A stretch of DNA of 64,000 bases from Polytrichum commune (taxonomy: Eukaryota > Streptophyta > Polytrichopsida > Polytrichales > Polytrichaceae). A program made the position numbers and the translations under genes. Shown here one piece after another: positions 35,178-46,637 of this stretch (position 1 is its first letter; each line of letters opens with the position of its first letter). The notes beneath the pieces are model-generated. The model saw only the letters and a program-made list of their open reading frames with translations, was not told where the DNA came from and did no database searches. Location: NCBI GenBank assembly GCA_950295325.1, contig OX485806.1, positions 56,539,169 to 56,603,168 of the forward strand, given 5' to 3'.

Positions 35178-38100
35178 CTAGGAAGTAGGTTGTGTCAAAA
35201 GACCCCCTTCAAGGATGAGTTTGACTTCGTTGAAGCTAAATGTCGAGGCGTGAATGAACAAATTCACTTCCGGATCCAAATTGGAAACCTTGATGAAGAT
35301 GTAATACAAATGCTTATAATTCTGATAAGGATTGCGTTTGCGGCCGAACTTGGAAATCATATCCACGAAGTTCGCGCAATTGCACTCTGGATAAGAACTC
35401 ATTGTCACTTGGTATATGGGGGGTTGGGGTTCTGACTTGGACTGCAGTGTGATAATGCAGCCAAATCCCGGTTGAGGGATCATAATTAACTTCAAAACAG
35501 TACCATGCATAGCTTCAGCAGAGGCAACCATCTGCCTCTGCTTCGCAGAAGGTGCGCTGCTGGATCGCCGAACAACCTTGGACAATCTTGTCGGAGGGAT
35601 GAAGTCTGGAAATTCCGGAATACGGATTCCAGACATATCCAGTGGGGGAGCGGAGTTGGTGAAGAGTCGAGTCGGTGTGATGCGCTCCTTTGGTGGGAGT
35701 TGAAAACCTGCGTTCTCAAGGGCGAAGATCTCCGAACGGGTGAGGTTCGTACCAATCTTGACGGGCCAGATTGGGGGAATGGGAGGTTTCTCTTTACCAT
35801 CAGAGAACGGCATGACCCATTTCCGACGAGGGCCCTTTACGCAACGCTCTATGTCGTCGAGGCAGAAGACGAAGTCCGTGCACTTCATCGATTGGAGTTT
35901 GTAATGATGCCACATACCGGTGTAGGTAGGCGCAGGGACGCTCTTATTATTGGTGACGATTCTTGCAGAGCATTTCTTCTTCGTGCCCGCATGATTAGCC
36001 CAACAAGACTTCCCTGATGTATAGGGTATGCGGGCAATATGCCAAAGAGAGACATCTACTTTGGTTTCTTGCACTGCGGTGACACGATGGAAACCAAGTC
36101 CTGCAGGTGAAGGCACTTGAACCTCTTGTACAGACGGGGAACACTCCTCAATGATAGTAGGTAGGGTTTCTGGCTGAGATCGAGTGACTCGCTTACCAGG
36201 ACGAAGGCGTGAGAAGTTCACGGTATCGGGGCGGTGGGTCTCGCCATCATCACCAATTGGAGTATCAGGTCTTCGTTTCTGCGATCCAAACACCTCGGTG
36301 CCCTCAAGGTGTGGATCGCGAGTGCAAAAGTCTTCCCCACCGGGCATGTCGAGCAAGACCTTCTGCAACACTATGGGGTCACCAGTACGCTGAGCTCAAC
36401 GTTGAGCACCCCTGAGCTTGAGTTCCTCTTTGCTTGGACCATCTCCGCCAACTCCATTTTTAAGGAATGTGTAGTATGCAACAACTTGTAGGAAGGTGCG
36501 AATGTAGTCGTCCACCATAGCCACGTATAAATCTCCACCCTTGTTGCCCGAGGCCTGAAGCCACTTGTTGTGGACGGACTCCGCAAGATTGCACGACGGC
36601 ATCTCGGCCAACTGGTCTTGAGTCAGAATCTTTTCCTGATTGGGGAGTGCAGAGGGAGTATTAGAGGGAGCACATAGAGAGGAAACTAAATCCAGTAAAA
36701 GACAATTATGAATCATGAAGGGGATTTACGAGTTCCATGAAACCACCCCATTGAAGGTAGCGGAAGTGCCAGAAAGCAAGCCATAGCTGGAGGTGCTTGA
36801 GACCGTCCTCACTTGTACAATTCGATGATGCCCACCAAGCCTTGATAGCTAGGTACCTAGTCTCCGCCTCTGCCATAGAGGACGCATTGCGATATTGAAG
36901 GCAAAGGTGTCTATGTTGGTCTTGTAACTCATGCTTTATGTAGAATTTCGTATATTTCTCGAGCGACTGTTTCCAATGGAAGAAACAAGTGCGCTCACGG
37001 CCCTCCATAGGAACTTTGGGATCTCCTAAACCATACACAATGCGCACAGCGTTCCAATTGGCTTGCGCACTGTCCGCCATGAAGCCAATAAAGTTAGGAT
37101 GCGGGATACCGTGGCGGGCCATGACATGGTTGAGGTTCTGCCAGAAGAGCACTTGGGCATCCTTATCCTCCGATTGGAAATCACAACATGAAATGGTCAT
37201 GACCCGTTGATAAGTCCCATCGTAGACATGAGCGGCCATGGTGGTCCACCCTTTGACCCGCTTGACGTGATCGGACATAATCCAGGCGTTCTCAAGGTCC
37301 CCACCCGGTTGCATCCGACGAACCAAATCCACCCCGTTTCCAGGACCAACCTCGGACATCTTGAAGACGAACACCTTGTGGGCATCGTCACCTTGTCCTG
37401 GGAATTAGTTCCGTTGGACGTAGGCCCAATTGCGAACGCCTCGGAGCTTTGCGATGCCATCCATAACACCGAACCTCCGCAAAAATTTGAAAAAGGTAAC
37501 CTTAGATCGAAGGTTTGGGGAGTTCAACCCTCTACAGCTCTCAAACACAGGTTCGAGCTCTGTTAAGGAGAGGAGACGGTGTTTCTCACTATTTTCAGAA
37601 AGGAGGAACTCACCAACAATGTCATTGCTGGCTTCAAGGACGATCTTGCTGTACGTGGCCTGAGGCGTACGCTCAACGTGCTCCTCGAGAAGAGCATTGA
37701 TGCGCTTCCGACTGTCTCTGCAGTCCCCAACCTTCACTGGATGTTGATGGTTTCCGATATGAATGCAGGTTCTTTGGGAGAAATTCTTCCCATGGACGTA
37801 GAAAATCTTCGCCTCGCAAAATGCAATGCATTTGGGAGGCTGTTTGCAGATCCTGCACACAAGAGTAGATCCGGATGGCACAATGCCAGAGAGAGGGAAA
37901 GGCTGAGTAGTGAAACCATCAAATTCTGTGTCGTTGACATGAGAGATACGATGGGCGCGTTGAAGGAAATCACAACTAGTGTTTTGGCATTGGAGATGGC
38001 CAACACAGGTAGAGGAACGAAATACAAGGCCAGCGTCGTTTGTAATGTTGGTGGTCTGAGTCTTCGTCCAAACATGGCCATCATATTGCTTGTCCATGCC

Positions 38101-38832
38101 GTCCATGGACCTGGCCCTAGAAAGAGATGAAGAGACTTCTGGTGCAGGGAGGACAAATAACTGGGTACCATCGAAACGAGGGGGGAGATGATTAACCTCT
38201 TGGATTTTGATCTTATCGTAATTTATTTTCTTGAGGACGCTTTTACTACCGAGTATAGAACCTAGACGACGAAGACATTGAACAATAGGTGGAGGAGGTT
38301 TGGACGTAGACGGTACGGAAGGAGATAAAGGAACATAGCGAGAAGGTGAAGGCGTTACAAAGGAATCAGAGGGAAACAAAGGAGGGGAATCATGAACATC
38401 AGCCTTCCTCATAGATACATCTTCAGTCGAAGAATCAGACAAGTCTACAACGTTGTCTATGTCAGGCTCGGTCTTGACACTTACTACCAGAGGTGTGCTA
38501 AAGTCAGTAGTGGAGGATCGAAGAGGAGCATGGAGTTCTGTTGACACTCCCATCCGAGAATCTGGCCAGCCCCAAACCCTATACTTTCCTGCGCCAAGCT
38601 CCCACACTACATTGCCATTCTCAGTTACCTTGGAGGGCTCATGGAATGTATGAACGAGCAATCCAGTATCATTGAAGATCTCACGATCTACCCATATTGT
38701 ATTAACTTGAAGAGAGAACCTAATGCTAAGATGAAGCTCCCAGACAACAGCAATACCCTGTGCACCAATGGGGAAGAGAATAGGGACATCGTTGGCATTG
38801 GAACGAAGTTCGGCCATTGAGCTGGAAGCCAT
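35178..38832 (-). pseudogene. MULE transposase gene with two nonsense mutations
   Basis: From ATG 38,832 (MASSSMAEL) the minus-strand product has a long N-terminus with a Pro/Ser-rich part, a Cys/His cluster (CVGHLQCQNTSCDF..., CRICKQPPKCIAF), the MULE transposase core (TMAAHVYDGTYQRVM, NFIGFMADSAQANWNAVRIV, CFFHWKQSLEKYTKF) and, after a 94-bp intron (36,729-36,636), TQDQLAEMPSCNLAESVHNK. A C-terminal SWIM-like finger (YPECNCANFVDM...YQNYKHLYYIF) has Tyr where the last Cys is expected. An in-frame TAA (37,402-37,404) and TGA (36,396-36,398, a CGA-to-TGA type change) break the frame. It would catalyse DDE-type cut-and-paste transposition in the nucleus, but this copy cannot make full-length protein. 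Confidence 0.8.
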
Positions 38833-39155
38833 GAAGGCAAAAAAACAGAAACGTAAATGCACAAAGATGCAAAGATTTATAAGGAAGAAGAATGGTGAAG
38901 ACAAACATTGTGATGTCACCATGTGCATCACCGAAGGAACAGAATTCGAGGAACTATTGTATATAAAAAAGGAGTAGGGGGAGGATGCCAAAAAGGGAAA
39001 ACAAGGGACGGCTGCTAAAAAGAGGGAAACCCTAACCCTCAAGCACTGGCAATATAAAGAACAATACAAGCAAAGGAACGAGTTATTATGTGAGTGCAAT
39101 GCCCTAATAGAAGAGGATAGGAGAGAGACGAGTATTAAGAAACCAGGACGCACAC
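38833..39155. promoter_or_regulatory. Divergent promoter region of the MULE
   Basis: 323 bp separate the start codons of the minus-strand transposase and the plus-strand methyltransferase-like gene. TATATAAA at 38,960-38,967 is a plus-strand TATA candidate about 190 bp before the plus-strand ATG; a second ATATAAAG lies near 39,052. No minus-strand TATA of similar quality was seen. Confidence 0.35.
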
Positions 39156-39665
39156 ATGAAGGAACCAGGAAATAGTCAAGTCTCCACAGCCGATCCTGGA
39201 AGAAAGAGAAAGAAAAGAAAGGGAGGCACAAGTTTTAGCAATTCAAAACAGAGGAGATGGAGAGAACTGAGGAGGAAGGAGCAATCCTGTACACAGGGAA
39301 GTGAGCAATCAACAGATTTGAGCAAGACGGGCGGAGAGGCAGAGATAGGGACGTCTAGCAGGAACGAGGAACTGAAACGGATAGAGGAAGAACGGGAGAA
39401 GGGTGGATCACAAGAACAATCGATGGGAGAGAGCGAGCATCGAAGTGATTCGGATTCAAGCGAATCTGAGGAGGAGACAAAGGAGGACTCAATGGGCACA
39501 GTAAGTTTGGTTTAGCGTATTATGCACTAGGCTCAGATATACATTTAGGTAATTTACAATATGGCATTTGATATTGAGTTATGTAATGTGATTCTTCATG
39601 ACCAACATGTTGAATGTTGAAAGCTCTCTTTTGTTAAAGTTGTTTAGATGGAGATATACAACCGA

Positions 39666-39687
39666 ACCCTCTCGGAAACGAGAGGGT
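39666..39687. repeat. Isolated hairpin (CCCTCTCG...CGAGAGGG)
   Basis: ACCCTCTCG / GAAA / CGAGAGGGT is a perfect 9-bp stem with a short loop, the same hairpin that recurs in the array from 40.5 to 42.85 kb. It lies inside the long intron. Confidence 0.8.
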
Positions 39688-40037
39688 CAACAATTATGCA
39701 CCACGAATAGGGTATTGGCTAAGCACGAAGTTGTGCGGGGCCGCCACCTCCCAAACATGGCCCATAGCAACTAGGCTTTCGGCCCATTATATTTTGGGGC
39801 AAGGTACCTAGGAAATAGAAGAGTTCGAAAATAGATGGAGGTAGTCCACCCTAGCCGACACCAAGGAACCATTGCGGCTAACATAGTTTGTCGTTCGGAG
39901 AGAGAAGAGAGGAGGAAACCCTTGCCGACAACCTTGCGGTGTAGTGTCGAATGTGGAAGGAGCATCCACAATCCCATAGTTCGGAGAAGTTCGGCATAGA
40001 CAGGTTTGATGTTTAAACCTGTATTTTGTTTAAATAA

Positions 40038-43000
40038 GTGGCCATGTTTGCGGTTTCAGATTTGTAGTTCATAAGCAAGGTTCAGATTATGAGCCTAAAA
40101 AGTGGCCATGTTTGCGGTTTCAGATTTGTAGTTGATGAGCAAGGTTCAGATTATGAGCCTAATAAGTGGCCAAGTTAGAGGTTTTCGATTTGTAGTTGAT
40201 AAGCAAGGTTCAGATTATGAGCCTAATAAGTGGCCTTGTTAGAGGTTTCAGCTTTGTATTTGATAAGCAAGGTTTTGATTATGAGCCTAATAAGTGGCCA
40301 TGTTAGTGGTTTCAAATTTGTAGTTAATGAGCTAGGTTTAGATTTTGAGCCTAATATGTGGCCATGTTTGAGGGTTCAGATGTCTAGTTGATAAGCTAGG
40401 TTCAGATCTTGAGCCTAATATGTGGCCATTTTACAGGGTTCAGTATGTAATCTAATTCCATATTTTCAGTATAGTTTTGAGGTCCACTAAATATTTGGAC
40501 AGGGGGGGGGACCCTCTCGATTCCGAGAGGGTGGGGATAGTGGGGTTTTAGTGGGCCATGTGTAAGGTTTCAGCTTTGTATTTCATAAGCAAGGTTTTGA
40601 TTATGAGCCTAATAAGTGGCCATGTTAGTGGTTTCAGATTTGTAGTTAATGAGCTAGGTTCAGATTTTGAGCCTAATATGTGGCCATTTTAGAGGGTTCA
40701 GATTTCTAGTGTGTAACCTAATTCCAGATTTTCAGTCTAGTTTTGAGGTCCACTTAATATTTGGACAGGGGTGGGGACCCTCTCGATTCCGAGAGGGTGG
40801 GGATAGTGGGGTCTTAGTGGGCCATGTGTAAGGTTTCATCTTTGTATTTGATAAGCTAGGTTTTGATTATGAGCCTAATATGTGGCCATGTTAGAGGGTT
40901 CAGATTTCTAGTATGTAAGCTAATTCCAAATTTTCAGTCTAATTTTGAGGTCAAAAAAATATTTGGACAGGGGGGGGGGCCTCTCGTTTCCGAGAGGGTG
41001 GGGTAAGTGAGGTTTTAGTGGGCCATGTTAAGGTATCATATTTGTAGTTAATGAGCTAGGTTCTGATTATTAGCCTAATATGTGGCCATGTTACAGGGTT
41101 CAGATTTCTAGTATGTAAGCTAATTCCAGATTTTCAGTCTAATTTTGAGGTCCACTAAATATTTGGACAAGGGGGAAGGGCCTCTCGTTTCCGAGAGGGT
41201 GGGGTAAGTGGTGTTTTAGTGGGCCATGTCAATGTATGAGATTATTAGCCTAATATGTGGCCATGTTAGAGGGTTCAGATTTCTAGTATGTAAGCTAATT
41301 CCAGATTTTCAGTCTAATTTGAGGTCAAAAAAATAGTTGGACAGGGGGGGGGGCCTCTCGTTTCCGAGAGGGTGGGGTGAGTGGGTTTTTAATGGGCCAT
41401 GTTAAGGTATCAGATTTGTAGTTAATGAGCTAGGTTCAGATTATTAGCCTAATATGTGGCCATGTTAGAGAGTTCAGATTTCTAGTGTGTAAGCTAATTC
41501 CAGATTTTAAGTCTAGTTTTGAGGTCCACTAAATATTTGGACAAGGGGGAAGGGCCTCTCGTTTCCGAGAGGGTGGGGTAAGTGGGGTTTTAGTGGGCCA
41601 TGTCAATGTATCTGATTTGTAGTTAATGAGTTAGGTTTAGATTATTAGCCTAATATGTGGCCATGTTAGAGGGTTCAAATTTCTAGTATGTAACCTAATT
41701 CCAGATTTTAAGTCTAATTTTGAGGTCCACTAAATATTTGGACAAGGGGGAACGGGCTCTCGTTTCCGAGAGGGTGGGGTAAGTGGGGTTTTAGTGGGCC
41801 ATGCCAATGTATCAGATTTGTAGTTAATGAACTAGGTTCAGATTATTAGCCTAATATGTGGCCATGTTAGAGGTTTCAGATTTCTAGTGTGTAAGCTAAT
41901 TCCAGATTTTCAGTCTAGTTTTGAGGTCCACTAAATATTTGGACAGGGGGGGGGACCCTCTTGATTCCGAGAGGGTGGGGATAGTGGGGTCTTAGTGGGC
42001 CATGTGTAAGGTTTCATCTTTGTATTTGATAACCTAGGTTTTGATTATGAGCCTAATATGTGGCCATGTTAGAGGGTTCAGATTTCTAGTATGTAAGCTA
42101 ATTCCAGATTTTCAGTCTAATTTTGAGGTCAAAAAAAATTTGGACAAGGGGGGGGGGCCTCTCGTTTCCGAGAGGGTGGGGCAAGTGGGGTTTTAGTGGG
42201 CCATGGTAAGGTATCATATTGTACTTAATGAGCTAGGTTCAGATTTTGAGCCTAATATGTGGCCGTGTTAGAGGGTTCAGATTTCTAGTGTGTAAGCGAA
42301 TTCCAGATTTTAAGTCTAGTTTTGAGGTCCACTAAATATTTGGACAGGGGGGGGACACTCTCGATTCCGAGAGGGTGGGGATGGTGGGGTTTTAGTGGGC
42401 CATGTGTAAGGTTTCATCTTTGTATTTGATAAGCTAGGTTTTGATTATGAGCCTAATATGTGGCCATATTAGTGGTTTCAAATTTGTAGTTAATGAGCTA
42501 GGTTCAGATTTTGAGCCTAATATGTGGCCATTTTAGAGGGTTCAGATTTCTAGTGTGTAACCTAATTCCAGATTTTCAGTCTAGTTTTGAGGTCCACTAA
42601 ATATTTGGACAAGGGGGGGGGGCTTCTCGTTTCCGAGAAGGTGGGGCAAGTGGGGTTTTAGTGGGCCATGTTAAGGTATCAGATTTGTAGTTAATGAGCT
42701 AGGTTCAGATTTTGAGCCTAATATGTGGCCATGTTAGAGGGTTCAGATTTCTAGTATGTAAGCTTATTCCATATTCTCAATCTAATTTTGAGGTCCACTA
42801 AATATTTGGACAGGGGGGGGACCCTTTCGATTCCGAGAGGGTGGGGATAGTGGGGTTTTAATGGCCATGTGTAAGGTTTCAACTTTCTATTTGATAAGCA
42901 AGGTTTTGATTATGAGCCTAATAAGTGGCCATGTTAGTGGTTTCAGATTTGTTGTTGATAAGCAAGGTTCGGATTATGAGCCTAATAAGTGGCCATGTTT

Positions 43001-43120
43001 GAGGTTTCAGATTTGTAGTTGATAAGCTAAATTCAGATTTTTAGCCTAATAAGTGGCCAGGTTAAGGTTTCAGATTTCTAGTTAATAAGCTAAGTTCAGA
43101 TTTCTAATGTCTTAAGGGGC
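40038..43120 (+). repeat. Complex tandem array with ~64-bp and ~200-bp hairpin units
   Basis: At both flanks (about 40,038-40,450 and 42,860-43,120) a 64-bp unit repeats (GTGGCCATGTT, GGTTTCAGATTTGTAGTT, GATAAGCAAGGTTCAGATT, ATGAGCCTAATAA). Between them a unit of about 170-270 bp, mostly near 200 bp, repeats twelve times. Each unit contains GAGGTCCACTAAATATTTGG, a G-run, then a hairpin CCTCTCG-WTTC-CGAGAGGGTGGGG near 40,511, 40,778, 40,980, 41,187, 41,354, 41,552, 41,758, 41,957, 42,166, 42,358, 42,627 and 42,830. The whole array lies in the inferred 3.7-kb intron of the methyltransferase-like gene. Confidence 0.9.
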
Positions 43121-45884
43121 CATGTTAGAGGTCTATGTTGTCAAAATTGAATTTTGTTTTTGATATATGGTTTAAGTTAGAGTGGAGTATGTTATCAAAT
43201 ACCATCCCCTTACTATTTTCTTTGTTGTTATAGTTGGAGAAGGGGGTTGAGGGTGAGATAGCTTCATTTGAAAATGAGTGTTCCGTTGAAATCGATTGGA
43301 GTTCTACGGAGGATATTTATCAACCGGCCAATTATGTTGAGCATTGGAGGCTGAATCTTTGGGACAAGGCATTTCTGGTTTATTTTGACGACAAGGGAGA
43401 TTTGAAATTTATCAAAGGCCTTGATCTCATGGATTTTAAGGAAGGCCCCATAGAAATCAAACGCGTCGCTTACTGGTAATATTTTGAGTTTTCTTTTAGT
43501 TCATATAGTTTTTGTTTATGATGTTCTTCATTTTACAGGTTCATCCACCGTGAGCTCGTTGTGAAGAATGTTTTGCCTTCTTCATGCTTGCCAACCTTCC
43601 TTGTAGATTGGATGGATGTCAACTCCGATCTTTGTGTGTATATGCCCGTGCAAGTTTCCAAGTTTTCGGAGTCTCACTTGCAGGCTGGGGGATGGTACTT
43701 GGATTGTTCTGGAGGATTTGTGCCTGAGGTAGAGAAGCCTCTTTTTTCCAGCCTTGTGAGTAGTGCTCCCGAGGTGACCTTTGTCCCCTTTGAGGAGCCT
43801 GACATTGTTGAGCTTCCTCCTCCACCGCCCAAGGCACCAAAGGGAAAGGGAAGAGCTAGGAATACCGGCACTTTGCTCCATCAGTTGCTCCATCAGCTGC
43901 CCCCTCTATCACTCCCTCCGCATCTCGTCCACAAACTATTGCTACTCCTTCACACAGTGGCACTTCTCTACTCTCCTTGCCTCGCAAGAGGAAGGCCGCC
44001 CTCTTGGATACGAGTGCCACCTCTTCGGATTCCCCTACCACGCTTGCCCTCATCGAAAATGTGGACATGGTACAACTCATGCTCGATTCCGACCTTGCAG
44101 GAGGTCCCCTCCCGGCATATACGCGCATCCAAGAGTACATTGCCAAGGTTTGTATGTTTTCTTTTGGCATTCATCAGACTCCTTTCCGTTTGGTTTGCTT
44201 TTGTTTTTCCTTCTTCATTTTTTTTCATGAATTTTTCATTGCAGGCCGGGGAAGGTCGCACCCGTGTGAACACCTCCTCTACATTTCACAAGGGCCTCGA
44301 TTTACTCTTCGCAGACATTCCCGAAAATTTGCCGGTGCCCAACATCTCCACGGATGTTCCTGAATGGAACAAGCTCCATGATTCTTACTATGAGTGTTTT
44401 TTTGCATTTGCAAAATCTAACTTCTATGATCATGGCGTCCTTGTCCTTGTCCATTGTGCGAGTGCAAGTGTTTCTAGGATGGTTTTCGATTGGGCACACA
44501 CTTACGACTTCTACGTCGCCGAAGATTGGTTCGGAATGGCTGATTTGGACCTCCAATCTCCGGTGGACCCCTCTGGAGTGGTAAACAACTATCCATCTCC
44601 TAGTCCATTTTTGTTTTGTTTTTCATTTTACTTATTCCGATTCTTATGAAATCGTTGTCATTTTTTCAGACTCGCAAATTCAATATCAAGGTTATTGTTT
44701 GTGCTAACTCCGTTCTGAAAGTGCGACCGGAGGCCGCCTATGAGTATGGTTACTACCTCCAGCGAGATGGATGGTTGAATGCTTTCACCAATGAGAAGAG
44801 CCAGACAATGCGCAGTGATGGGATACCCTGGAGAGGTGCTCGCGAAAAGCATGAAGTTTTTTTTTCTATCATTTTTGCTACTCTCACCAATTATAATGAT
44901 GTTATTATGGACTAGCAATATGGTGTAGGTGGTTCGATTACAACGTGTCACTCCATTGAGCGGCATATTGTGGCCCTTGAGTGTGACCCAGTGATTTTTA
45001 ATGCGATACTACTCCCCATGCGTGAAAACCAACCTTCGCGACCTCCCCGCTCAAATGCCACACCGTCCACCTCTATGTTTGATCCTCCTAAGAAGATGAC
45101 CAAACGCGCATTCGGTTTTTTTTGTGCGTAAGTTTTATTTCTATGTTTTCTCATATTTACGTTCTTGTCATTTTCCCATCTTTGTGTGTCATGTTGTTTC
45201 TAATCTTATTGCTTATTGGTTCAGAGCGCCAAGGGAGAACGCATGTATGAGTTCGAGTCCTTCCAAGACGTTCGAGCTCCCAACCTATGCTGCTAGTCTT
45301 GCCAATCTTTTAGCGGAAGCTCCGTCTCCACCTCCTAGTCGCATCCGACCTTTCAACAAACTAATAGAGGATTTTCTAGACATAGAGGCCGAGGAGGGTA
45401 AGGATAGTGATAGACATGGTAGTCCTAGTTCTTGACTACGCCTCGGACCTCTATTTTGTTTGTATTGATTTTACTTTATAAGTTTATTTCTTCAATTTTT
45501 ATGTGGCTATTGAAAACCTCATTCAATCCCTTATTGAAGTTGGTTGGTGTTTGATTTCAATTCTCTAGATAGGTTGGGTAGACGGGTTGAGTATACTTTG
45601 AAGGTTGTCTACTTTAGTTGTACTTGAGAGATGCTAAGGTTGTGAGTGACTTTGAATGGTTTGAATGTTTGTGTTGAACTTTAACTCTTAGCCACATTCC
45701 ATACCGCTTGAATGTTTGTGTTAAGGCTTAACTCATATGTTCAATTGATGACGTAAGCCCTAATTTAATATAAATGTATTCGAAACCTAGACTATAAGAT
45801 GTTTGATAACAAACACTATCTTCCACGCCTATAGGTTTGGTTGGTTCACTGAACAAGGTTCGGTTATTATTTACACGGGAATGG

Positions 45885-46044
45885 GGTGGTTTTTTCGACA
45901 AATTGAAGACAAACTATCACTAAATTCCATGGAAATAGGCACGACTTCCCCTAAAATATTCCAACAAATTTGAAAATCTCCGCTCTCCAATCTCTGCTCT
46001 TCGCTCTCCGCTCTCCGAGCTATGCTCACATACTTGAGTTTCCC
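45885..46044 (-). repeat. Right terminal inverted repeat of the 12.1-kb MULE
   Basis: Inverse complement matches the left end in blocks: GGGAAACTCAAGTATGTGAG, GAGAGCGGAGAGCGAAGAGC and CCTATTTCCATGGAAT. It ends directly at the CTGTGTTAGGG duplication. Confidence 0.6.
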
Positions 46045-46445
46045 CTGTGTTAGGGTGCCAGTCTGACCCTTAGCAGGTTTGGGTCGACCGACCCAAACCC
46101 CTTATCCCAGTGTGTTAGGGTGCCAGTCTGACCCTTAGCAGGTTTGGGTCGACTGACCCAAACCCCTACCTGGTGTGGGTAGATTTACCCTGTGAAGGTT
46201 TGGGTCGGTCGACCCAAACCCCTACCCCTGTGTGTTACGGCTGTAGGTTGACCATGAGAAGGTTTGGGTCGGTCGACCCAAACTTTTTCCCACACCGTGA
46301 TCGAATTCCGAATGGCCCTGAACCCATCATTGTGCAAGGTTTGAGTTGGTCGACCGAAACCCGACTCCATTCCATGGGCAAGCTGTGGATGACCCTCAAT
46401 CCATGGTGGCACAGGGTTTAGGTCGGTCGACCCAAACCCCCTACC
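46045..46445 (+). repeat. Palindrome minisatellite, right half (array B)
   Basis: Six palindromes start at 46,077, 46,142, 46,198, 46,262, 46,339 (diverged) and 46,416, spaced 56-77 bp, with GTGTTAGGGTGCCAGTCTGA-type spacers. Orientation and phase continue those of array A, so the two were one array before the MULE inserted. Confidence 0.9.
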
Positions 46446-46637
46446 AAAATATTTTGTGGAACTTTTTTTGGTCTTGCGCACAGTATTGGGAGTTCACATT
46501 GTAGTTGTGTTTCAAATGTCTTTATCCTCGGTGTCCCTATTGATCATGATGTCTTGCATTTTCCGATATTTGATTCTTTTGGACCCTTACATTGTGTCCA
46601 AGTGTGTTGAGGTTTGATGTGCATGTGTGTAGGCGCA

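Larger units (their letters stand above)
39156..45435 (+). pseudogene. MULE-borne amino-methyltransferase-like gene, six exons
   Basis: Exons with GT-AG borders: 39,156-39,500, 43,234-43,475, 43,539-44,147, 44,245-44,580, 44,670-45,127 and 45,225-45,435. Exon 1 encodes a basic/acidic, Ser-rich head; its join to exon 2 across 3.7 kb is inferred from donor ACA/GTAAGT, acceptor TTATAG and matching phase. Then come a novel domain (HWRLNLWDKAFLVYF..., FLVDWMDVNSDLCVY), a Pro-rich linker with a frameshift (43,860-43,890), DLLFADIPENLPV, FYDHGVLVLVHC and, after a TAG (44,913-44,915), QYGVGGSITTCHSIERHIVA followed by LECDPVIFNAIL. A DPP-like motif before a GxGGS...ALExD motif is the order in beta-class DNA amino-methyltransferases; the DPPY-like motif is degenerate (ADIPE). 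The substrate is unknown. The copy is inactive by stop and frameshift. Confidence 0.5.
33923..46044. mobile_element. 12.1-kb autonomous-type Mutator-like element (MULE), nested
   Basis: The element is flanked by an 11-bp direct repeat CTGTGTTAGGG (33,912-33,922 and 46,045-46,055), within the 8-11 bp range of Mutator-superfamily target duplications. Its ends are imperfect long inverted repeats. Inside are a MULE transposase gene (minus), a divergent methyltransferase-like gene (plus) and a small ORF (plus). It is inserted in a 64-bp minisatellite: the palindrome at 33,880 and the one at 46,077 come to lie exactly 64 bp apart when the element and one duplication copy are removed. Confidence 0.8.

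Noticed and set aside
37405..39231. Transposase reading frame starting about 130 codons upstream of 38,832
   Set aside because: The frame is open upstream, but the extra part is hydrophobic low-complexity sequence overlapping the divergent promoter; MASSSMAEL at 38,832 is the sensible start.
33626..46437. Arrays A and B as the terminal inverted repeats of the nested element
   Set aside because: Their spacers are in the same orientation, not inverted; only the palindromes look the same on both strands. The true inverted ends start just inside the 11-bp duplication.
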